A stretch of 64,000 nt of DNA from Lactarius indigo (taxonomy: Eukaryota; Basidiomycota; Agaricomycetes; Russulales; Russulaceae), in the NCBI GenBank assembly GCA_025766275.1, contig JAFKAC010000109.1, forward strand, positions 62,001 through 126,000. The letters run 5' to 3'. The notes under the pieces were generated by a model, which did not search any database, was not told where the DNA came from, and saw only the letters and a program-made list of their open reading frames with translations. Shown piece by piece: positions 1-8,796 of the stretch. The translations under genes were made by a program, and so were the position numbers. Numbering within the stretch: position 1 is the first letter of the stretch; every line of letters begins with the position of its first letter.

Positions 1-2422
1 CGCCAATCTGCGATCAACTTTGGGATCCCTCCGATGCTCAAGTCAAACGCGAGCACTTCCGCGAGTTCGTCGACGCGGAGTGGACGACTGGCCACGGTGA
101 GGCATTGCAGAAGTCGATACGCGTGGTCCCGGTTCGCGTTGTTGATCTCCTTCAGGATGCGCTTGTATGTGTCGTCGAGTGATTTGGGCAATTCTTCGAG
201 TATACGACGGAGATTGGTCGGGAAGCAGTGACGCAGAACCTCCAATTGACAAAACACCCATCGAAACCTGTTTCAAACATAAGATAACTGTGCGGCCATG
301 ATGAGTCGAAGATGTGCTTACATTCCATCTGCTTTCTCCGTGAGATTCTCAATGACCGCATCTTTATCGTCTTCCCGCCATCTCTTCATTCTTCGATCCG
401 AATGGACGACAAAAGTGACGTAGTCGTTAATGTCCTGCTTTTGTCCGCTTTCGTCGTGGAGGGATACTTGTTGAGTTGCCAACGGCTCGAGCGTGGTGCA
501 AATGTCGAATTCAGGACGACTCGTGATACATAGACGTAGATTTGGATGGTGAAGGTCGACAAGTTGCTTGACCAGCTCGATGACGTTCTCGCGCGACGAT
601 GGAATACCCGAATCATTGGGGGACTCGTCGAGAGCATCCAGGATCAGATAGATCGGGACTTGTTCGGTCGCGGTGATTGTGAGCATATGCTTGAGGCACT
701 GCGCGAGCGAGTCGACAGTTGGCTGATCTGATCCTCGTTTGTGTGCGGAGTACAAAGAGGAAAGAATGTCGCAGAAGATATCTGATTGATCGGAGAGTTG
801 GACAAGAAAGGATGATAGTAAAGCGCGCTCGTCCTGTTTTGTTGTGTCCTTGAAATCGAAGTAGAAATAGGCCAAGAAAGCTGAGCCAGCGTCGGACATA
901 GACTTGATATCGCGGACGATCGCGGAGCTGGTGGATGATGAGTTAGAGTAGGACGCAACTCGGCGGCGGGTAACATACCTGAGAATACTCTTCCCAGAGC
1001 CAGCTATCGATCCAAGAACGTCGTTAGTGGCGATTAAGACTCAGAAGGTGACGAGATATGTACGCTTTCCGTGAATCCACAACAAAGAGCCAGACACTTT
1101 CCAATCTGTGAAGGTGATCCCTTCTATGCACCAGGCTGCGGTACCCTCGTGATGAGCACCGGATGCGGTATTGTAATTGACAGATGGATCAGGGGGAGCG
1201 ATCCATTTTCGAAGCTTCTCGCGTAACTCGTTCTCTGTGAGAGAGGTCAAGTTTTTATGACCTCCGGCAATGGCAAGATGACGAACGGTTCAAGTCGGTG
1301 ACTTGCTTGGCGACTTGTCGAATCGCTACTCCGGTCTCCCTTACGCCTGAGAAAAGGCTGAGGACAGATCCGGGGCGGGCTAATACGGCGCAACTGACCT
1401 TGAATGATGGAACCAACCTTGTTGTCGACGCGCTGTACCTTGCTGTCGACAGTCTGGACCTTTTCATCGATACCGTCTACTTTGATATCAACACCTTGCA
1501 CCCTCTCATCGACGGCTTCCACCTTCTCATCGACTTCCCTGACCTGGTCGCCGACGTCCTTAACCCTATCATCGACATCCTTGACCTTATCATCAATACC
1601 ACGAGCGATCATCAGGACTTCTGCCGCTGCCATCCGAGCCTCCTCTTGCGTCAACGTGTCCAGTCGCTGAAGCGCGCCCTCCATATCCTTCCTTCCAATC
1701 AGCTTCTTCAGATACGCCTCTGCATGACGGTAAGTTTTGAGGGATTTATCAACAAGAAATGAGTCAAAGGACATACTCGTTCGTCCCTGCCCGACCTCCT
1801 TCGTCACGATCCCAAGGATCGAGAGTACCTCAACCATGATCTTTACTATAATGTCCGTCATAGCTGCCGTCGGTCGGACCTCGATATATTGTTCAAGCCG
1901 CTTAAAGAAGTACTCCAACCGACCAAACAGGTCTATAAGAGCATCTTGGCTACTGCGGACATCTTTGACGGCCTGAGGGATAGATGTGTCTTCAGAGCAC
2001 GCACGTCGGGTCAAGAAAGATGCTCACTTGGAGGAGGACACCAATGCCAGTAAAGATCACATTCGATGGTGGGAATATCTATAGTCACATACATCAGCGG
2101 ATCGATCTCGAACGGCTCAAGGTATCGGAATTACCAGTCCAACACCGTTACCGATGGTTACAGAGAATGCGTACAGGACATTCACAGTGGGATCGAGCCA
2201 CTTTGTCCACCTTTCGTTCGCAGCCTGAGATCGATCGAATGTCTGGAGTTGGGTTTGAAGCATGGAGAGAATGGCACTGGGAGAGTCGCAGGACTGCAGT
2301 CGGGTAGCCAGAGGATGGGAGGTAAGGTCACGCTTTGTCTGGTGTTTGTAGGATTTCAGAGCAGCTGTGAATATTTTCTCGAAGTTCGTGGATGGGGAGG
2401 CGGTAGGCGGAACTCGGGACAT
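1..2422 (-). CDS. Goodbye-NACHT-ankyrin NLR, copy A (3' part beyond window)
   Basis: This is the 5' part of a STAND receptor. My exon model is 2422-2135, 2078-2028, 1972-1777, 1719-1399, 1346-1287, 1234-1064, 1003-979, 927-322 and 267 to the window edge. All junctions are GT-AG and the joined frame is open. The start is the ATG at 2422 (MSRVPPT), conserved as MSxVP or MSxIP in most copies. The Goodbye-type domain (residues about 1-220, with TKWLDPTVNVLYAFS) is followed by eight heptads of the form V-x-x-V-D-x-K, the longest coil in the window. The P-loop GKPGSGKS falls at residues 361-368 and depends on the 25-nt exon 979-1003. Walker B is DALDE. The NACHT exon is 6 nt longer than in the other copies (TITATEQ replaces TMVGQ). 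The ankyrin region is off-window. An apparent frameshift near 1255 disappears if 1235-1286 is spliced out. It resembles copy C most, including the upstream spacer. Confidence 0.88.
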
Positions 2423-2512
2423 GGTGCTAGTTGGAGGAGCGCCGAAGCTTAGGGGATAGACAACAAGAAAGTCGCAAGGGAGTACCGGCGTATGTACAGA
2501 TAATTGCGGAGG

Positions 2513-2555
2513 GTACGCCTCGTGCACGACAGATAGCCGCCCTAATATTCCCAGG
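2513..2555 (-). promoter_or_regulatory. Conserved upstream block of NLR A
   Basis: About 90-135 bp upstream of the NLR start is a block, read on the minus strand as CTGGGAATATTAGGGCGGCT followed by ATCTGTCGTGCACGAGGCGT. Related versions lie at the same relative place upstream of copies B, C, D, E and F. I infer a core promoter or 5' UTR. The conservation could also simply reflect recent duplication. Confidence 0.45.
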
Positions 2556-2579
2556 GTGCCACAATCATAGACGCTCACT

Positions 2580-4660
2580 CACTTAAATTCAGCTTGAGCA
2601 CGAGATGTAATAGGCTTCATGTGCGACTAACACCTAGATTCATTCATTCGTCTAGGACGCGTTGGTGTACGAGAATCAAACTACTTCCACTAGGGACATG
2701 TCTTAGCACCCGGTGATATCTCCGTCCTCTCCAGTCGCACCGCCCACCCGTTGATGGAAAGATCACACACCCGGTCGCATATAGATGGCGACACGAACTG
2801 GGCTGAACACGCGTTCGGAGAACGCGAGCTGCACGATGCGGAGGCCCATTCTTTACGACGTCCGACCGTCTAGCCTGTCATCATGGGGGATGAGCGTGAG
2901 TGAACGGGCGGGGCATGAGGGAGGTTGTATCGGAAGCTTGAAGAGCGCGGGTTTCTACTGCCAGTGGTTTGTGTTCAGGATGGATGGCATCGCGGTACCC
3001 CGCGTGACGACAGGCAAGCGTGGACACCAAGCGCGAGTTCTTTGCCTCCAAAAAAGCAGGGCTGTGCGCGTAGCATTGTCGGGGGCGCATTCAGCTTCGT
3101 CACAACCGTGAACAGGGTGTTGCGGCTACTGCCCGGGGCAGCGAGGACAACGATGGCGGTCTCGGTCTCGGTCTTCTAAGCTTTCAGCATCGGCGAGGAA
3201 GTCCGTACCTGCCTTTGATGCGATCCCTGTGATGAGTCGATCAACTAGCAAAGGAGATTAAGATAAGATTCATGCACGACCAGGGTCATCAGCCAACCCC
3301 GTCAGCGCTCGAACTTGTGAGTGTTGCAAGCAACCCTTCGAGAACGTCCAGGTCATTCGCATAGACGACGGTCGTGGCGGCGCAGTCGACGTGTCGTGCT
3401 AGGCGCCGTTGTCGATGATCGCCGTCCGCGTGTGAAGTTCGGCTGGGCGGTCCATGAGTGCGGCCGCGCGATGCGCTCCGCGGTTAACTCGTAATCTGTT
3501 TGGAGCCCCCCTAAATGCCGGCAAAATCGTCAAACTCGGTCGCAGCGGACGAACAAGGAGGAATGACGCACTGTCCTTGATCGTAGATCTAAGCATGCAC
3601 ACAGGTCCTCCTTCGGGATCGTGTCCGCCAGGCCCGTGCTGCGACTGAGCCACGTGCGCAGAAAAGACATGTCAGGCCTGGTTCGAAAGATCAGCAGCGT
3701 AGCTGGTGAAAGAGTAGGGCAGTATCGGCGAAGATCGGGTGCGAAAACTGCAGGGCATGTAGATCCGATCCACGCAAGTAGCCAAGCAAGATCGTCGAAG
3801 GCATTATCAATCTGGCAAGGCGCACTTGCGCATCCACGCCCCGCAACCGTAGTTCCAGAAAAACTTGGATTGGGGTTAAGTGTCAGAAAGTCAGGTCCTT
3901 GCAAACTTACCAGGTGGGATGGTCGGCGGTCGGTCTCGGCGGCTTAACAAGCTGATTGGGTTCAACCGTTCTTGTGGTAAAGTCGATAACGAGTTAGCGC
4001 CTTGCCTTACACTGTCACTGACTAGGAGAAAATATGTGTTATTTCAGTGAATAGCACGTAATAAGAGTGTGCACCATTTCACAGTCAATCGCATAGACCG
4101 TGTGAAGAACCCTCCACATTGGCCTCAACTTGGGCGTCTCTACCCTCTCTTCTGGCTCTTTGAAACGTCCGCAAGATATGAGGGAATGGTGTAATCATTC
4201 TTGACTACTTACCGAAAATTTGAGAGGTACTGCGCGGGGTTCTTATTTTGCATGGGCCCGCTGTGATGCAAGTAAACGATCGGAGAGATGAACAAAGCAA
4301 AGATACGGACAAGAAAGGAGCTCCTGTATGCGTCTCTTGTTCCTCGTCACTTACAGAGGCCTTGGAAAATGTATCGAGGACGGACTGCATGCGTGTTGCG
4401 TCACCCGGTGCACGGGTAAGAGATCTTTGAGAAAACGTGCGCGAGATAAATAGAACGTCGCCATAGCTGCTTCTGAGTGGGGGTGAACGGGTGTCTGATG
4501 GAAGCGGGATAGGTATGGGTAGATTGAGGTTCTCTGCCGCTGAGGTGGGAAGAGGCGGTGGAGAAATGACGAGAGATGTCAAACTCAGGAGTCCAGGACG
4601 AGAGAGATGTCAATTTTTTTTGTACATTTTGCGTGTTCTGGGGTATGATGCGAGGGCAGG
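2580..4660. other. Spacer upstream of NLR A, paralogous to about 22160-24240
   Basis: I find no convincing gene here. The stretch aligns by eye, block by block, with the spacer upstream of copy C; examples are 3560-3660 against 23090-23180 and 4215-4330 against 23735-23830. On the minus strand, 3300-3390 reads as a decayed protein piece (ATTVVYANDLDVLEGLL) related to pieces near 14.2 kb and 60.2 kb. The shared blocks carry many indels and no long shared frame, so I treat them as decayed remnants carried along in NLR duplication. Confidence 0.5.
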
Positions 4661-5149
4661 GGAGCGGACATCATAGATGCAGAAAGCAAGAAAAAGGGAG
4701 ACCTGCTCGAAATCTCTCGAATTCTGAGATAAAAATCGCGGGAGAGTCTTAGGGAGAGTCGCCTGTATAAACACGGTGCGACGACTCGAGTGGGTCGAGC
4801 CCCCGCCAATACGAACCTTAACTTGCCATATAACATTTTATTATCTTACTGTAGTTTATGTAATTTACGTGACCTACAATAATAAACGAAAATTTGTAGT
4901 CACGTTTTGGGTCCCCCAAATGCCCCCCCCCCCACCTCAAATGATGACTTTGCCCCCCGTCCGAGAACCATTGTACCCAATCAAAGTGCAAGTCTGCCCG
5001 TGTTCGAGGAGGGTCCTCAACAAGACATATCGGAGGCACAGAGTGAGCGGACTTGGTCTACCAAAATCGGGAGCGGTTATCGATCAGGTGCCTTTTTGAG
5101 TTTTTTTTGCTTCCGAACATGGTGGCAAACCGTGCACCGCAGACCCGAA
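4661..5149. other. Unassigned AT-rich stretch with a C-run
   Basis: The stretch 4810-4910 is AT-rich, and a run of Cs follows near 4923-4932. I find no coding signal and no match to the other spacers. It marks the edge between the NLR spacer and the minisatellite beside the carboxypeptidase gene. Confidence 0.4.
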
Positions 5150-5450
5150 CACAAAGATCCGGATCAAAGAATCTCTCGATTGAATGTTTGGATACCCTCC
5201 TATCGCATGCTTCTCATGAACGACAATCAAAGTTATGTTGGATGAACACAAAGATTTGGATCAAAGAATTTCTCGATCGAACGTTCGGATACCTTTCTAT
5301 TGCACGCTTCTCGTGGATGACAACCAAAGTTATGTTGGATGAACACAAAGATTCGGATCAAAGAATTTCTCGATCTGATGTTCGGATACCCTCCATCCTT
5401 GCTTCCATCATACGCTTCTCGTGGATGACAATCAAAGTTATGTTGGATGG
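5150..5450. repeat. 97-bp tandem minisatellite, three units
   Basis: The units are 5150-5246 and 5247-5343 (97 bp each) and 5344-5450 (107 bp, with a 10-bp insertion after TACCCTCCAT). Each begins CACAAAGAT and ends near GTTATGTTGGAT. Units 2 and 3 are closer to each other than to unit 1. The period is not a multiple of three, so the frames that stay open across it are not evidence of a gene. Confidence 0.9.
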
Positions 5451-5991
5451 CAAGGCCCACGAAGTAAAATGGTATGTAATCTCCGATTATCCTTAGACTG
5501 ACAAATTGCCTTACTGAGACGTTCTAAGGATTGACGATGGTGATCCAACGCTTGTGAAAGCGTTCGAGAGTGGAGTGGGTCATGACAAGGGACGGTGTAC
5601 TGTTACTAAAGACTTAGGCCCAAGTAGTATCGGTAGGTCGTGATAAGCATTCACGGCATGAGCAATTTTTGTTCCTAGTGTTGTCCAGTCTATGAGGTCC
5701 TGCATAGCTGTGCCTCGGGTCACCTGGCACTCCTGCCTAGCTTTCCCAACTCGGGGACTTAGGATCGCCATTGGCTACCATAAGTGCACATCCAACATCC
5801 CACGTAGAACCGCTGAAGTGGTACGAAAATTACTTTGTAACGTCCTTCCTATTCAGTGTGAATGCCTTATCGCCATGTGGTTTTGGGAGTAATGACCTAG
5901 CTTCTCAATTGTGTCCACATGTCAATACAGCACCACTCTGCTATTTAATGGGCGCAACAGTTTTGATGAAGTGTTGTCTCCGTGGTTCACC
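5451..5991. other. 5' flank of the carboxypeptidase gene
   Basis: I see no gene in this stretch. It should hold the promoter and 5' UTR of the plus-strand carboxypeptidase that starts at 5992. An AT-rich motif (TATTTAATG at 5942-5950) lies about 50 bp before the start codon, but I cannot say it is a TATA box. Confidence 0.35.
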
Positions 5992-7688
5992 ATGTTTGGG
6001 ATTTCTAGACTCTTGACACTCACCTTGGCGACTTTCGCTATTGACCCCCCTGCTCTTGTCGACAGACATTCGTTCGAGGTCAAGAATGGCGTGAACTACA
6101 CCGTCTTCGAGCACGCGGCCACTGGTGCGAAGCTTTCCTTCGTTACGAATAGTGGTATCTGTGAAATTACGCCTGGAGTAAACCAGTTCTCTGGCTATTT
6201 TTCTGTCGGCGAGGACATGGTGAACAGTTCCCCACGTCATGATATTTGTGTCCTCTGACGCGTTCTCAGAACATGTGGTTTTGGTTCTTCGAAGCCCGCA
6301 ACAGTCCTTCTACCGCTCCTCTCGCCCTATGGCTCAATGGGGGTCCTGGTTCCAGTAGTATGATTGGCCTCTTCCAGGAAAATGGCCCATGTACCTTCAA
6401 CAATGTCCAGGGACCGACTCCCGTGTTGAACCCCAACAGCTGGAATAATGTCGCCAACATGCTTTACGTTGACCAGCCCATCGGTACCGGCTTCAGCTTC
6501 GGCGCTGAGAGTGCGACCTCGACAGTCACCGCCGCACCGTTCGTTTGGAAGCTTCTGCAGGCTTTTTACGCACAATTCCCCACCTACAAGAACCGCAACT
6601 TTGGTTTGTTCACCGAGTCCTATGGGGGATTCTACGGCCCTCAGTTTGCGTTATATTTGTGGGTTTGGCCCATTCTGATATATTTTTTAAGTTCACTGAA
6701 CTATCTTTCAGTGAGTCCCAAAACGATGCCATTGACCGGGGTACTCTCTCTGGAATAAAAATCCCGCTGGTCGCTCTCGGAATCAACAATGGCTGGGTGC
6801 GTACATGTCAAATTAGTGGTCCCATGTCTCCCGGAGTTGACCGGCTGCGGACTCGGCAGATTGATCCGAAACTCCAATACAAGTCCCTCATCGACTATTC
6901 CCACGAGAATCCCTACCGTTCCCTCATCGATTCCCGAATAGCCACTAGACTCACCGATTCGTACAACGAGTTCTGCATCGTCGCACTCAACAAGTGCGCC
7001 AGTACTGGTAAAGACACTGATTGCGTGAAGGCCGACGATATCTGCTCGAACGACATCCAAGACCAGATAACGTCCACTTCACCATCCTTCAGTGTCTACG
7101 ATCTCCGTTTTCCAGAGGAAAATCCATTCCCTCCGGAAACCTACGTTTCTTACCTTCGAGATAGCAGCATCCATACTAGGATTGGTGCTCAGAAAGTATA
7201 CGAAGAGTCGTCCAATTCGGTTTGGGAAAAGTTCAGAACCACCGGTGACGGTATGCCCCGCCTTCCTTGTTCGTGTCCATAGTGTCAGCTCACCAAATCC
7301 CCAGGTGCACGCAGTTTCCTCTCTGCCCTCAGCAATGTGGTACAGAGCGGCATTCAAGTGCTCATCTGGGCTGGCGATGCTGGTAAGAACGAGCCACCTT
7401 TCATCCACCGTCCATGGCTCACATTTCCAAATAGACTGGATTTGCAACACCGCCGGTGTGCAGGCCGTCATCGCCCACATCCAATTCGACCAATCGGCCG
7501 AATTTAACTTGGCGCCGCTGGTGCCGTACACCGTCGACGGCGTGGAATTCGGTATGTTCAAGACGGCCGGCAAACTCTCGTTCCTGAACATGTTCCACGC
7601 CGGCCATGAACTACCCGCGTACCAGCCCGTTGCCGCGCTCCAGGCGTTCACACAGACTCTTAGACAGATGCCACTGAGCTCTACGTAG
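5992..7688 (+). CDS. Secreted S10-family serine carboxypeptidase
   Basis: The predicted product of 474 residues would remove C-terminal amino acids from peptides, probably outside the cell or in the vacuole. Exons are 5992-6219, 6270-6658, 6712-6796, 6860-7250, 7305-7382 and 7435-7688, with GT-AG introns of 50-63 nt. The chosen ATG gives a short hydrophobic signal peptide (MFGISRLLTLTLATFA). The family's catalytic residues are all present: Ser193 in TESYGG, Asp391 in GDADWICN (made by the last splice) and His448 in AGHELP. The oxyanion-side motif NGGPG is also there. Two oddities are GGPGSSS, where the family normally has GGPGCSS, and Phe197 after YGG, where His is common. The intron 6797-6859 is 63 nt and open, so it could be retained. 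It is the only recognised host gene in the window that is not an NLR, and it lies opposite in strand to them. Confidence 0.92.
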
Positions 7689-8614
7689 TGATGTCACTGA
7701 ATGTTGGGCTGCTACGCGTTTCCTCGCAGCCGTAGCGGCCTGTGACAAGCATGTAGTAAATTGGTGTCTACCCTGGTGACTGATGAGGCAGAAATCTTAT
7801 TTTTTTTGTGGTTTGGGCGAAACAATACTGTGTCTTGTTGGATGTCACCCAGGCAAAACAACCATTAGTTGAAGTCCTCGGTTGAGGATAGTCTTGTTGT
7901 GACTCGAGCTTATACACTTCAGTTATTACTTGTTTGGACACCGTCGCAATGCTTCTCCAGCAAGTAAAAGGCTACCTTGAGCTCTAAGTACCTTGGTGGT
8001 CGAGTCTTTACGCGCAAAGTGTGGGTAAGGATTGGCCGCGCACCGATACACAATCAAGCACCTTTGCACCAACGAACTAGACCCCAAGGTAGATCGACCA
8101 CCCTGCGTGTGGACGCTCAAATCCCCTCTCCCCTCTCTTTTGATCCCATTCCTGTCCTGAGAGTTAGATCATAGTCCTTTGAGGGAGCGGATAGAGATTC
8201 ACAGATTATTCCCTCTCTGAGGCTCGTGCCGCGCGGCAAATTTGCTCGAACTCTCCGGGCCAAAATCTTGCTTTTACGCATCCCCCTTGCCCAGTAATAA
8301 CCAAGGGGCAGGTAATAAAGCCTCCCCACGTCCGGCCTCTATCGACTCGCTCGGTAGCCCTGAGCATACAGTCGCGACTTCGTCTCGCACAAGTGAACCC
8401 CCTCATTCCCAGTCGAAATGCACTTTGTGCATCCTGTATCGCGCTCACACAGGTATCGCCTACTATTCAACACGCCTATCTAGTATTGGAGTACCACAAA
8501 ATAGACGTGCCATGCACTAGATCCCTTTTCCCTCATAGCCCGCTAACAAGTCAAGGAGCGACTTCCCACTCTCCAGCGAGGCTGCTCGCCGTGTCTCATA
8601 ATGTGTTCTCAACT
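7689..8614. other. Spacer between carboxypeptidase and NLR B
   Basis: No gene is recognised. The 3' UTR of the carboxypeptidase probably lies in the first 200 bp. The stretch 8078-8560 is a spacer block that recurs at 15835-16290 (shared CCCCTCTCCCCTCTCTTTT and TTTGAGGGAGCGGATAGAGA) and, more weakly, at 24440-24730 and 52730-52990. The copies lie beyond the 3' ends of B, C and F and in the C-upstream spacer. Confidence 0.45.
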
Positions 8615-8796
8615 TTGATAATAATGCACGAGAATTGTACTGTACATGAAACGATTTGGGGACAGTTACACATCGTATAGCAAGAATTCGGAGCGGCTGC
8701 ACTACATGAATAATAATGGGTTCCGGTGAATCGCTGAAATAAAGGTCAGTGTACAGCAAACAAGCAGGAAAATCACCACTCACACACACCGACAGG
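8615..8796 (-). other. Conserved 3' flank of NLR B
   Basis: About 200 bp directly after the NLR stop recurs after every copy whose 3' end is in the window: C 16965-17185, D 34560-34796, E 42740-42987, F 54255-54465 and G 61875-62074, plus the fragment at 33798-34021. Shared landmarks include TGTACATGAAACGAT and a core like TGTACAGTAAA-AGCAGGG-AATC on the plus strand. I read it as the 3' UTR and terminator region, duplicated with the gene. Confidence 0.5.

Noticed and set aside
1240..1290. Frameshift pseudogenisation of copy A before the NACHT domain
   Set aside because: An intron 1235-1286 (GTTCGT to CACAG) restores the frame and the same boundaries work in all copies.
1298..1762. Plus-strand open frame of 154 codons opposite exon 4 of NLR A, with similar frames opposite exon 4 of D, F and E
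   Set aside because: It is the antisense of the 21-bp heptad repeat; a repeat with period divisible by three keeps several frames open. No start context or independent conservation is seen.
4205..4582. 125-codon minus-strand frame in the A-upstream spacer
   Set aside because: The paralogous region at 23.6-24.2 kb does not keep this frame open, so conservation argues against coding.
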